Source: Boesenbergia rotunda | Lineage: Eukaryota; Streptophyta; Magnoliopsida; Zingiberales; Zingiberaceae | NCBI GenBank assembly: GCA_024364735.1 | Contig: JAGFNQ010000190.1 | Location: 1 to 64,000, forward strand | Direction of reading: 5' to 3' | DNA length: 64,000 bases | Part shown: positions 32,035 to 43,966 of the stretch, piece after piece | Layout of the letters: every line of letters starts with the position of its first letter | Position numbering within the stretch: position 1 is the stretch's first letter | Notes under the pieces: generated by a model | Database searches by the model: none | Told to the model about the DNA's origin: nothing | Seen by the model: only the letters and a program-made list of their open reading frames with translations | Made by a program: the position numbers and the translations under genes

Positions 32035-34276
32035 TGTTGGGACCAGGTGCATGTTGACATGGATGCGTGTTCGTAATTTTAAAATTAATTACGTGCAGCG
32101 GAAGGTTTAGCATAAATAATTTCTCAGATTATTAAACCACACATCTAAGCATGTAATTTTATCTTGTGTAGACATGATCATATTTTTAAATTTTGCAGAA
32201 ACGTAAACTAATTTACGTATTACCTCGCGTAACTCGAAGGAAGGGACGAGATCCAACCCTAAGCGTCCCTTGGAAGCTCCGCCTCTATTCGCGTCCACGC
32301 CAAGTATCTTTGGGATGACTTCGCAAAGCCACGAGTTTCGTGTTCTTGAGAACTACTAGATTCTCCGAGAACACGACAAGAAAAACCAAGAGAGAAGTCC
32401 GAAGACTAACCACAAAAGGATGGCCGGAATCAAAATTTCGGCAAAGCAAAAGAAGAGGCTTGCGGCAAAAAGATCCTTGCGGCAAACTCTAATTCCGACA
32501 ACACCTTCTTCCGGCCATGAGATGGCCGGAGCTTCCTTCTCCGGCAGCAGGTGGTGGTCGGCAGGGAAAGGGTAGGGGCGGCCGGCTGGTGCTCCTTCTT
32601 GGGGTTGGTTGGCGCACGGTAAGAAGGGGAGAAGAGAAGGAGAGAAAGAGAGGGAGAGAGCCTATGCCTTTATCTCTTCCATTATATTTCAAGCCTTGCC
32701 TTGGGTCCTTTATATATAGTAGCCTCTCAACCATCAAGCCTCTCAAACATGGAATAACTTATTCCATCATGCCAAGTTTGATTTTATATCATGGTTAAAA
32801 TCATATTTTAATTCATGATAAAAATCAATCAAGTCTCTTCTCTCCTATGGAATAAATTTTCTTATCATGGTAAATCAATCCATGATTGATTTTATAAAAT
32901 AAACCAATCCATGGTTCATTTTAATTTCCATGAAGAAATAAACCAAACCTTTTTTATTATAAAACAAACCACACTTGGTTTATTTTATAAATTGATCCAA
33001 AAACTTAGTTCTCTCCCTTTGTTGTGGTCGGCCAAGCAAAGAGGATGGAGGCCCTCATTGGCCGACCCATCCAAGCCACGCCCCAATGAATTAAACTTAT
33101 TTAATTCATCTATTAAGTCTTCAAAAGGCTTAGCCATTTTACGCTTCCGATGCGTCTCTGAAAAATTCAGATTCGACTTATCATTTCGCTCAACCAAACC
33201 TAATCTCTCTTGATTGAAAAATCCAATTTTCAACTCGTTTTAAATCCCTCGGAATACTCGTAGTGCGTGTGACTAAATAGGCATTCGATTTATGTTGGTC
33301 GTCTATAATTAATCAATTATAGAACGATTATGAGTGGCACCTAGTAGTACATCATGATTCCTAATTAATCGAAAGATCAACAGTTGACCTCAGAAACAAT
33401 TCTGAAACCCTTCAGCAGCTATAATGAATCGTGCCTCATTCCCTTCACCATCTTATACTCACATGGTTCAGGACATGGTCTATGTGTATCAGTCCCCACT
33501 AGGCTGACTACGTCACACCTAGCCCAATTAATATTTTCTCGTCCTACGGATTCTAATTACTCTCATGTATTTAAGAGATTTATACTCTGAACATGTCATG
33601 CTCTGGCCAGAAGCTTCAAGTAACAATCCGACGATAGGCCACGGGTATACATCTCCTCTCAAGGAGTGGTGAATCCTTTGTAGGCTGTTCAAACATCTTC
33701 GGGCACTTCGACTTATACCCAATCATCCTAGGTCCACACCTCCTTGGAGATGCTTGCTTAGGATGTCAAAGTATAAATCTCCATGACCAAGATGACTTGA
33801 ACACCGCAAGTTAAAAGAACATCGCACTTAAGCTGCAGTAAGAACTTCACTAACATATCTATATGTTAGACTACCATATGAAGTTTTACAGCCAGTCACC
33901 CCAATGAACTAGTTCCCTTAACTAGCATTCATGTTTATCTCCGGACATCTCAATGTCACCAGCCAGTGAGAATCAGCTGTTTAGAGAATAACCCATGCTA
34001 GTTTCAACAGAATTGATAGTGTCCGTATTTATCAATTCATCGACTAGGGACAATTTCAATACTTCACAATTGCACATGTAGAGATAATCACTAGTTGTGA
34101 ATTCATCACAAATTCTCTCATGCTGTGAATTGTATTGCGGACATTCAGTAAATGAGTTTAAGATCTCAATCAAATACACAAACATGTATACTCAAATAGT
34201 GAATATTCATTTATTAAAATAAATGATTACAATTATAAGGCGATTGCCTTAGGACACTTCTCTCATATCACTAACA
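32035..34276 (-). repeat. 3' LTR of copia B (2242 bp)
   Basis: On the plus strand it runs TGTTGGGACC to ATCACTAACA. It matches 45709-47950 with only scattered differences by eye. A TATA box lies at 32707-32722 on the minus strand. Confidence 0.95.
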
Positions 34277-34290
34277 AACTCCCACTTGGC
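34277..34290 (-). other. Polypurine tract of copia B
   Basis: The minus strand reads GCCAAGTGGGAGTT directly before the LTR, identical to elements A and C. Confidence 0.8.
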
Positions 34291-34296
34291 CTAATG

Positions 34297-35952
34297 CTAA
34301 TCGCTACGGTACCCAATACCACAGGCTCTAACATGACCCTCAAACTTGCTTTGAGGCAAGGCCTTAGTTAAAGGATCCGCTAAATTCCTTTCAGTGGGAA
34401 TTTTCTCAATTTGTATATCATTTCTACTTATAATCACTCTGATCAGATGATAGCGGCGAAGCACATGTTTGGATCGCTGATGAGACCTTGGTTCCTTCGT
34501 TTGTGCAATAGCTCCATTGTTGTCGCAATAAACCGGTATTGCTTCATCAATGGTTGGAACCACACCAAGTTCTAAGACAAACTTCTTGATCCAGACTGCT
34601 TCCTTTGCTGCTTCCGAAGCTGCAATATATTCCGCTTCCGTGGTAGAATCCGCTACGGTCTCTTGCTTGGAACTCTTCCAACTTATTTCGCCTCCATTCA
34701 AAATAAATACGTATCCAGACTGAGATTTGGAGTCATCCTTATCTGTCTGGAAACTGGCATCTGTATACTCACGTATTACCATATCACCTTCTCCATATAT
34801 TAGGAATACATCCTTAGTGCTTCTTATGTACTTGAGGATTGTCTTGACAGCCACCCAATGATCCATTCCTGGATCAGACTGGTATCTGCTTGTGACGATC
34901 AGAGCATACGATACATCGGGCCTAGTACATAACATAGCATACATGATAGATCCTATCGTGGATGCATAAGGAATCTTATTCATGCAAATCCTCTCGTTTT
35001 CTATGCGCGGACACAGACTTCGAAAGGTTGATCCCATGCCTGATGGGAAGGTAACCTTTCTTGGATTCCGACATGCTAAACCTTTCTAGCACTCGGTCTA
35101 TATATGTAGACTGCGAAAGACCAAGCAATCATTTTGATCTATCTCTATAGATTCTAATCCCAAGGATATAGGTTGCTTCTCCCAGGTCTTTCATGGAGAA
35201 AGTTTTGGACAACCAAATTTTAACTGACTGTAAGACTGATATATTGTTTCCTATAAGTAATATGTCATCGACATATTACACTAGGAATACGATTGCACTC
35301 CCACTAACCTTCTTGTACACACAAGGTTCGTCAGAATTTTGTGAGAAATCAAACTCTTTGATTGTCTCATTAAAACGGATGTTCCAGCTCCTGGATGCTT
35401 GCTTTAGTCCATATATAGATCGTCGAAGCTTGCATACTTTGGTTTTATTAACCGATGTGAAACCTTCAGGTTGTATCATGTATACATCCTCAAGCAGGTT
35501 TCCATTAAGGAAAGTTGTTTTCACATCCATTTGCCATATCTCATAATCATAATGAACTGCTATGGCCAGGAGCATCCGAATGGATTTAAGCATAGCTACT
35601 GGCGAATAGGTTTCGTCATAATCAATTCCTTGTTTCTGACGATATCCTTTTGCCACTAATCTAGCCTTAAAGGTAATAACATTACCTTCCATGTCGGTTT
35701 TCTTCTTGAAAACTCACTTGCACCCTATGGGCTTAATCCCTTCAGGTGGGTTAACCAAGTCCCATACTTGATTTTCGTTCATGGAATCCATTTCCGACTT
35801 CATGGCTTCAAGCCATTTATCCCTTTCTGAATTTATCAGAACATCTTCATAACTGATAGGTTCGTCATTGTTAACGAGTAACACGTCGTTCGATTCACTT
35901 ATGAGAAATCTGTATCTCTCTAAAATATTGTGTGTCCTATCAGACCTACGAA
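34297..35952 (-). pseudogene. RT and RNase H of copia B
   Basis: Reading leftward from insertion E: RRSDRTHNILERYRF, NPPEGIKPIGCK, then a stop replacing Trp at about 35714. FKARLVAKGYRQKQG and LRRSIYGLKQASRSW follow. A TAA at about 35274 lies just before YVDDILL. A frameshift occurs near 35040. RNase H continues with YTDASFQTDKDD and TTEAEYIAASEAAKEA and ends CGIGYRSD at 34297. The frame in the other half of pol is at 41711-43023. Confidence 0.87.
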
Positions 35953-36466
35953 AAAGTTGTAACGCCCGCATTTTTTTTTCATAAAGCGGTGTTACGTTAA
36001 CATGAGTAGGGCAGGTAGACATCATAAGGCAGCGGAATAACTTTAAACTTATACCTACCTATACCTACTACCATTCCTAACATGATGACATGGGAACTTG
36101 GCATATTAACTTCATACTTAGCATCATATCATGACATACTTAGCATCATGTCATAGAGTCACATAAGTCATCATTCAAGCACATAAGTAGCAAAGGTAAA
36201 GTTCTAGCATAAGACGAGTAAACATATTGTTTTCTTGGCCAAGTCACTACCACACACATGCATCCTTGCCCTCCTGCTGCTTCCTTACTGTCCCCTTGCA
36301 TGATCTGCGGTATAAGGAAATAAGACTATAAGCACACAGGTTTAGTAAGACTCTTTCCTACTCACTAAAATCATTCATCACTTAATAATGAGCACATGAA
36401 ACATCAACATACTTGGTGCTCCACTTAGAACATAAGCATCTAGAATCACTTAGCATATATTTGACA

Positions 36467-36574
36467 TGACACGAACATAAACATAATAAACCTTCCTAGC
36501 AGGGCATGATACATGGCATAAACTTGAACATAAATAAACATTCCTAGCATGGCATGATACATGGCATAAACATA
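36467..36574. repeat. Tandem array of about 41 bp in E, left of F
   Basis: Units contain ATAAACATAATAAACATTCC followed by TAGCATGGCATGATACATGG. The array continues at 39041-39165 on the other side of F, so F inserted into it. Confidence 0.85.
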
Positions 36575-38556
36575 TGTAGCGACCCGCCTTCTTACTACCT
36601 TAGACGGATCGTTACTTTTCTCTACTTCTCGACTTCTGATGCATGACTAAAAATGCGGAAATCTTTTTTTTTTCTTTTAAATTCATCTAACAATGATATT
36701 CTAACTTAAGTAGTCATGCACGATACCATATCACACTTTCCTTCTCAAAAGCTCGCAAGATGATACTCATTGAAGCTTGCCTCGCCCAACTCATCTTTCG
36801 GGTATCAGTCGAGTGATACTGTATCAGTCGACTGATAGGCCTGAAATCTGAAATTCAGGTTTCGGCACTTGCTTCAAAGGTCCACCAATCATGTATTTTC
36901 GAGCCATATAAAACTATGATACCATTTCTATACTCTATGCCAGTTTTCTAAACAATTTAGCCAAACAAAATCAATCCATAAACTTGAAATTAGGACTTTT
37001 GCGGAAGAAAATAAACTATTCAAGTTATATGAATTTTAACACTAAAGTTTGTACCAATCTTGACTCCTATGCATTCCTAACACCAAATACATGTTTTATA
37101 ACCTTGCTAAAGCATTATGAAATATGGATGCAACTTTTCTAAACATATTTAAGCAATAAAACTTAATTCAAAGAAGAAATTGATACTATCTTGGCACATG
37201 CATCTATTTCTCTAACAAAGTATCAATATCTCCAACTACTCACATTTCTACTCATCCAATGCAATCATAAGAATATATAGGCTAAAAGAAATGACATGGA
37301 ATCTTTACTCTAAGAAATTGAGTATGTAAAACTATCCAAAACTCAAATGTACGCTAAACTCCATAAAACAAGAACTTGAAATTTGAATAAGCTTAAACAT
37401 TGCAATTCAAATAACTAAATTATCTCGTCTCAAAGATCTCTCCATAATCAGCCACCACACACACTCTACTCAGCACCGCCTCGTCGTCTTCCTTCAGAAT
37501 TGCTTGCCTTTACCTTTATCTGCAATAAGAGGAAATGCAACTAGTAAGCAAAAAGCTTAGTAAGTACTATCTAGCTCACAAAATCTCGAAATGTGCAAAC
37601 ATGCTTCTAGATCAAACTGAAAATCATATGAGATACTAATATGCCTGAAAGAAAACTAAGAACATGTATAACTCAAAACATGCATACTCAAGCAATAATA
37701 AATCTCAATTTACTTTTCTTGGCTCAACTTGAAACTTTAGCTATTCTTTAACTTTTGAAAACTTTCTTAAACTTTCGAAACTTTGCTAAAGCATATACTT
37801 GAAAATAATAATCACTTGGATCCACTGAAGACGTAAGTACCATCTGATATGCGCGTTCCCTAAAAGGTTGGGGTAGCGAGCCACCAATCCTAATAGAGCA
37901 GACCTTGGTCTACCAGGGCCAAGACCTTGGAATTGGACACCTGGATTTCTTTAACGACGCCCTTGGACGCCGGGTACTGGCCTTATAAAATAAAATAGTT
38001 TTTCTTTCTTTTCTTTCTTATCTGTAAATGCCTTGGCATTTTCTGGAGCACCTTGCGTGCTAAAAATCCCTAAGTCTTGACTTTTGGGGATTTCTTAAGG
38101 CCTTGGCCTTTTCTTTTCTTATCTTTATCTTTTCTTTTCTTTTCTCATAGCTTTTCTTGGACCCTAAACTCACATAGGGTATTAATCAACATATATAAGC
38201 ATATAATGAACTAAGATCACATGCAAAACTCAAACAAAAAGGAAATATCTCTTCTAAAAACTTTTAAAGGAAATTCTCGCGGAAAAACCGCCTCTTACTG
38301 CAGGTGAGCAGTACTTACATTGATATCTTGGACTTACAACCAAGATTAACGTCTAGGACTCGAGAGAAACTTGAGATCTCGGAGAATTCTTCACGTCTAC
38401 GCGTTCCTCTCGCCGCGGGGATCCCGAATATAGAATTATCTCTTGGAGAAGAGCCTTAACCGGCCCCCTAGAGCTTGGTGTAGTTTCGCCCAGAAGAGGA
38501 GGGGTCGGCGTGAGGGTTTGGAGAGGAGAGAAAATAAAACTTCTCTCTTTAATTAC

Positions 38557-38568
38557 CTATTTATACTT
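38557..38568 (-). promoter_or_regulatory. TATA box of F
   Basis: The minus strand reads AAGTATAAATAG, followed after about 30 bp by a TTCTCTCCTCTCC leader. Confidence 0.55.
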
Positions 38569-38626
38569 ATGGGCGGATTAACCTAACTACACCTTAAATA
38601 TAGGTCTCTCCATCCTTTTCTGTGCT

Positions 38627-38860
38627 TGATACCCTAGCCCAGCTGGTCGCGCGCGTTTCTGGTTTCGTGCTGGTCGCGGGTTCGATCCACCAGCTGCACT
38701 TAATTGGTTTTTCCATTTATACTTATGGGGGCAAATCGACCTAACTACTCCTTAAATATAGGTCTCTCCTTCCTTTTCTGTGCTTGATACCCTAGCCCGG
38801 CTGGTTGCGTGCGCGGGCTGTTTCGTGGTGGTCGCGGGTTCAATCCACTGGCTGCCCTTA
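38627..38860 (+). repeat. Two tandem tRNA-like modules in F
   Basis: A block of about 150 bp is duplicated. Copy 1 has an A-box match TAGCCCAGCTGG (38635-38646) and B box GGTTCGATCC (38679-38688). Copy 2 has TAGCCCGGCTGG (38795-38806) and GGTTCAATCC. The T arm can pair in part. No intact acceptor stem is visible, so these are tRNA-derived segments and not tRNA genes. Confidence 0.65.
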
Positions 38861-39040
38861 AACGTTTTTATTATTTTTCTTTTTATTTTTCTTTTTCTTT
38901 TTCCAAAAACACCAAACGGACTCGGAAAATTCCATAAAAATACTCTAAAAATTCCTAAAAATATCTAGAATATTTCTAAACCATTTCTAAATAATTCTAA
39001 GGACTTTATGTACTAAAAATGGAAATTTTGGGGCGTTACA

Positions 39041-39165
39041 ACATAAACATAATAAATATTCTTAGCATGGCATGATACATGGCATAAACATAAACATAAT
39101 AAATATTCTTAGCATGGCATGATACATGGCATAAACATAAACATAATAAATATTCTTAGCATGAA
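39041..39165. repeat. Tandem array of about 41 bp in E, right of F
   Basis: Three units with CATAATAAATATTCTTAGCA continue the array left of F. Confidence 0.85.
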
Positions 39166-39597
39166 ACATAAGCATAAGACATTACTATCATGGTATAATG
39201 CATAACATGAATGAATGCATGAGTCAAATGCCTATACATAAGGATGCTTAACTTTTAAAATCATACTTTAAATACTTAAACATAATCATAACATCATTGG
39301 GGGTCCCCGGCTTGTACCATATACTTACATCATAAGCGCGCATCCCTAAGTAAATACGAGGTAGCGAGCCCCGACCTACTAGGGTAAGGACAGCATAGTC
39401 GGTAGTCCCAGAACTGGGGCGTTCTTAAGGTGCCCATCCCTGTTGCACAGCTTCGGTAGTGCCAGAACCGTGGACAGCATAGTTGGTAGTCCAAAATCGG
39501 GGCGTTCTTAAGGTGCCCATCCCTTGGACCCATACTTCGGTCCGGTACAAGCCCATTCATGAAGTAAAATACTTTACATGCTTCATCATCCATAAGA

Positions 39598-39815
39598 CAT
39601 GGCATGCATCTTTATTTATAAAACATGGCATGCATCTTCATTCATAAACATAGCATGCATCTTCATTCATAAAACTTGGCATGCATCTTCATTCATAAGT
39701 ATGACATGCATCTTCATTCATAAACATGGCATGCATCTTCATTCATAAAACGTGGCATGCATCTTCATTCATAAAACGTGGCATGCATCTTCATTCATAA
39801 AACATGGCATGCTTA
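39598..39815. repeat. Tandem array of about 26 bp in E, eight units
   Basis: Units read ATGGCATGCATCTTCATTCAT plus AAAAC. Each contains the palindrome GCATGC. It lies in an intron-like part of E. Confidence 0.9.
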
Positions 39816-41208
39816 CATAAAACATTATTCCTATTCCTAGTACTTGCATGATTATGGCATCTAAGGTAAGCATTGCATTATATTCATTAAACATGATATA
39901 TTTACATAAACCATTCTCCTAATCCATGGAGCTTGCATGATCATAATATCTAAGGTAAGCATTGCATTTCATCCACAAGCATGGTATCTATCACAAGCAT
40001 ACATAGGTAGACCTTCCTTAAACATGCGACCTACTATCCGAGTGCATGGCATAGAACATAAGACATTCATGAGTAACCCCATTAAGCATGACATCTAATC
40101 ATAAACATACAAACATGAAACATAATGCTTAAGGTTAGGGTTATAGGTAACTTAATTTCTACCACATGCTTGAACCTTTATGTATACTTTATAATAAAGC
40201 ACAACCCATCATTCTTCAAACCCTAACTCCACCCAAACCCTAGTGACCATGCTTGGCCGAAACCTACAAGGGAGGGATTACATCATTCAATGACATGTAA
40301 GGTAGCATAAGGAAAAAGAAACAACCATACAATACGTAAGGTAGCATAAGGAAAAAAAACAACCATACAATACATCTACGGCCATAACGAGCCATTAAGG
40401 CTCATGATTAGGGTTTACCCTAACCTTTAGCCCTAATTTTCTAGCTTGGCCGAAACATGCTTGGACCATGGGTGCATGAATAAATTCATAACGTTTCCAA
40501 CTAATCATCTAACACCTTCCATACCATACCATAGGAGCCATTGGACCCCTTACTTGAGGTAAGCCCTAACTTCTTGCCCTAGAACCCTTCTTGGCCGAAA
40601 CCTTTGGGGTCACAAGTCCTTGTGAAAATTCACACAAATCACCTTCAACCTCCCCTTGAATCATGGGGATACCCAAAGTACATACTTGAAAGGTTAGGCT
40701 CAATCCTAACCAAAGAATCATGGTGAGGGTCCCAAACCCTAAGGGGTCTTTAGGGTACTCCAAAAATTATATTTATTCTATATTCATCATGATAACACAT
40801 TAGAAAACATGAGAGGGGTTTTTAACATCACCTTGGACCCAAAATCTATGGTGGCTGAAACCCTAAGGTGAGGGTTCATGGCTCTTTTCTTTTTTTCCAA
40901 CATAAAATCTCAAATAAAACTTTCATATCATGGTAAACTTCAAGGAGAGCTATTATACCACAGGTGAGGGAGTCTTACCTTGGTTGATCTTGATTATAGA
41001 CCTTAGATTTGGGAGAAGGATGAAGATCTTGTTGCCTCTTAACCACCCTTAGCCTTTATACCCTTGTAAAAGCCTTGGATCTTGGAGATGGAGCCTTAGG
41101 TGAACCTTTTCCAAGGGAGAATCCCCTCTTGGGGTTTCGGCTAGAGTGAGGGAGGAGGAAGAAGAAAGGTGGACTTGATGGAAGGAAGAAAGTAACTCCC
41201 ATTCCCCC

Positions 41209-41218
41209 TCTTTATAAC
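41209..41218 (-). promoter_or_regulatory. TATA box of E
   Basis: The minus strand reads GTTATAAAGAGG, followed by a pyrimidine-rich leader and a GTAAG donor about 240 bp on. Confidence 0.55.
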
Positions 41219-41325
41219 ACATTAAGGAGGGTAAGTGAAGAGTCATGGTGTCTCTTCCCTTGGTGACTCTTCATTTTCCCTAAGCCTTAACCATAATCCA
41301 CTTCATTTTCTCATAGCACTCCCTT

Positions 41326-41392
41326 GCTAGGTGAATTGGTTAGAGCATGCATGGTTGTACAAGAGGTCCAAGGTTCAATCCTTGGAGCATGC
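41326..41392 (+). repeat. tRNA-like module in E
   Basis: TAGGTGAATTGGTTAGAGCA resembles a tRNA D arm with A box. CCAAG-GTTCAAT-CCTTGG is a perfect T arm with B box GGTTCAATCC. No matching acceptor stem is seen. It lies about 110 bp upstream of the E TATA box and in the opposite orientation, as in F. Confidence 0.65.
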
Positions 41393-41710
41393 ATTAATTT
41401 TCTATTTTATTTATTTTATTTCCCCTTTATTTCGAAAATTCCTTAAAAATTCCCCCATAATTATGTTAATATTTCTCATTAAAATCCCTTTATATTTCTA
41501 TAAGTTTTTTACCTAAAATTTATCAATAATCATGATACTAGAAAGCCCAAATAAGACCCATTAGTGCTTATTTTTCCCAATTTAAATGAGAAAACATGAA
41601 TTTCTAGGCTACCATTCGTATTAATATTTCTAGGTCCCTCGGAAAATTATCTAGACATGCTCAATATTTTAACGAAATATTAAGAAAATTTTCCGGGTCG
41701 TTACAAAAGT

Positions 41711-43023
41711 GGTGTTGTTTTAGATTCAACTGATAGCTCATCATTATGAGTCATTGGTTGTGGGTCTAGACTAGGTGTCTCTGTAATGTCTATTGGAGTT
41801 TCTTGAACTTCATCAAGTTCAATGCTACTCCCACTGTTTTCTTGTAAAAGAAATTCTTTTTCTAGAAATACAGCATGCCTTGAAACAAATACCTTTTGTT
41901 CCAAGAGATGATAGAATTGGTAACCTTTCGTTTCCTTAGGGTATCCAATAAATAGACATTTATCAGACTTAGCATCCAATTTGTCTGATACAGTCCGCTT
42001 TACATAAGCAGGACAACCCCATATCTTTAGGTGAGATAAATGTGGTTTCTTACTATTCCACGTCTCATATGGAGTAGTAGAGACTACCTTGGTCGGGACT
42101 CTGTTTAGTAAGTAAACAGCTGTCTTAAGCGCATAGCCCCAAAAGAATTTTGGAAGAGTTGCATGATTCATCATAGATCTAACCATGTCCATCAAGGTTC
42201 GGTTACGCCTCTCAGATACACCATTATGCTGTGGTGTATATGGCGGAGTCCATTGAGACAATATCCCATTGTCCCTAAGATAATCTTGAAACTCTTGACT
42301 TAAGTATTCACCACCCCGATCGGATCGAAGTATCTTAATACTTTTGCCAAGTTGTTTCTCTACTTCACTTCTGAACTTTTTGAATTTCTCAAAAGCTTCA
42401 AATTTGTGTTTCATTAAGAACACATACCCAAATCGTGAGTGATCATCGATAAAGGTAATGAAGTAGCTATAACCTCCTTGTGCAAGAGTTGACATTGGTC
42501 CACATACATCAGTATGTATTAGACCAAGCAATTCTCCCACTGGTTTACCTTTTCCGAAAAAGGGTAATTTAGTCATCTTGCCTTTTATGCATGATTCGCA
42601 TGTATCAAATGAACCGGATTCAAATGATTCCAGAATTCCACATCGATGTAATTTGATCATGCGTTTCTTACTTACATGGCCAAGACGACAATGCCACTTA
42701 TAGGAGTCTATTTGATTATCTATTCGAGCACGTTTGTTGCTAACTTCGATATTGAAAACGTCACCAGATAAATCTAACGTGTAGATACCATTGCATAAAG
42801 TTCCGGTCCCATAAAGAACACCATTTAAAGTTATGTAACAGCAATTGTTACTAAAAATTAAATGATAACCCTTTTCATTCAAGCATGAAATAGATACAAT
42901 GTTCTTTATTAAGGAAGGAACAAAATAACAATTATCCAATTCTAAGACAAGTACAGTAGGGAGCTTTAGCAAATATGTTCCGATGGCAACAGCAGCAATC
43001 TTTGCTCCATTTCCAACTCGCAA
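41711..43023 (-). pseudogene. Integrase half of copia B pol
   Basis: The frame is open for about 437 codons. It starts after protease with [18 protein letters not shown], then the zinc region ([25 protein letters not shown]) and the integrase core with Asp in HTDVCGPM, Asp in [10 protein letters not shown] and Glu in [10 protein letters not shown], all present. It ends at insertion E after the SVESKTT region. The first codon listed is not the true start. Protease (VLDTGCSSH, near 43095-43120) lies upstream behind a frameshift and stop. Integrase itself looks intact, but it is cut off from RT. Confidence 0.87.
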
Positions 43024-43189
43024 AATTCGCTTCTCCCTTGACGAGTCTTCTTCTATTCCTTAGCCCCTGTATGTCATTACATATATGTGAGCTACACCCA
43101 GTATCAAGTACCCAGGTGTACGAGGAAATAGAGTGACATTCAATAACGAAGATACCTCAAGAGGATGGGGCATCGGATGCCTTCTTCTT

Positions 43190-43966
43190 CAAGGACTCAA
43201 GATAAACCTTGTAGTTTCTTCGCCAATGGCCCTCCTTGCCGCAGTGATGGCAAGTGTCTTTTGGTGTCTTTTCAATCTTTTTGGCCTTTTTCTTCCTTCC
43301 CTTATTTTGTTCTTTGGGCTTCCTCTTAGAGCCTTTCTTTGAGGAACCAACTAACAGTACCGTCTTCTGATCCTACTTTACAGAAGGCTCTACAGTCTTC
43401 AGCAGGTTAAGCAACTCAGGAATGGTAGTCTCCATTTTGTTCATCCAATAGTTCATCACAAACTGTGAGTAACTCTTGGGCAAACAATGCAGAATTAAGT
43501 CAATACTTAGTTCGTGATCCATTGTAAATCCGAGTGTGCCTAGTCGCTCAATGTACCCCAACATCTTCAACACAAACTGTGAGACAGAAGTGCCTTCCTG
43601 CATCTTAGAGGTGAAGAGGAGTTTGGAGACCTCAAACCTTTCAGATCTCGCCTGCTCGTCAAACAGCTCATGAAGATGGAAGGCGATAGTATGAGCATCC
43701 ATATGCTCATGCTGCTTTTGTCGCTCAGGTACCATAGCGGCCAACATGATGCAACTCGCAAGTTCAGAATCGACCACATGTTTCTGATAGGCCACTAACT
43801 GGTCTGGAGTTGCATCTTCAGGAGGATGGTTGGGAAGTTGTTCTTCAAGGACATAAGCAAGTTTTTCTGCCTTGAGGACTATCCTCAGGTTTCGAAGCCA
43901 GTCCATGAAGTTTGGCCCAGTTAGCTTATTGATGTCCAAAATGGAACACAAATTCAGAGAAGACAT
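43190..43966 (-). pseudogene. gag of copia B
   Basis: ATG 43964-43966 opens MSSLNLCSILDINKLTGPNF. The core includes DWLRNLRIVLKAEKL, MLAAMVPERQKQHEHMD, FHLHELFDEQARSERFEV and DLILHCLPKSYSQFVMNY. A TAG after EPSVK (43373-43375) replaces the Gln codon seen in A. Downstream, the zinc knuckle near 43211-43260 reads CHHCGKEGHWRRNY: its last Cys is Tyr. It is the only copy of the family here with the gag core intact. Confidence 0.87.

Larger units (their letters stand above)
36575..39040 (-). mobile_element. Solo-LTR-like element F (2466 bp) nested in E
   Basis: Ends are TGTAGCGACC and GGGGCGTTACA on the plus strand, with duplication ACATA on both sides (36570-36574, 39041-39045). Because F lies in a tandem array containing ACATA, the duplication is weaker evidence than elsewhere. 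In minus order it has two tRNA-like modules, a TATA box, a 5' leader, a GTAAGT donor near 38315, a GC-rich block near 37860-37980, a hairpin CTTACTAAGCTTTTTGCTTA and an acceptor TTATTGCAG near 37520. No coding region is recognised. Confidence 0.75.
35958..41705 (-). mobile_element. Solo-LTR-like element E (5748 bp with F inside)
   Basis: A perfect 5-bp duplication AAAGT (35953-35957, 41706-41710) flanks TGTAACGCCC...TCGTTACA. Removing it joins the two halves of copia B pol. On the minus strand it starts TGTAACGACCCGG, has a tRNA-like module, a TATA box (41209-41218), a 5' exon ending at donor GTAAGACT near 40980, tandem repeats, a GC-rich block near 39360-39560 and a TATACCGCAG-type acceptor near 36310. 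No protein gene is recognised. Without F it is about 3.3 kb. It may be a solo LTR of a gypsy element. Confidence 0.8.

Noticed and set aside
41326..41392. Functional tRNA gene
   Set aside because: D arm and T arm are recognisable but no acceptor stem or clear anticodon arm pairs; treated as a tRNA-derived module.
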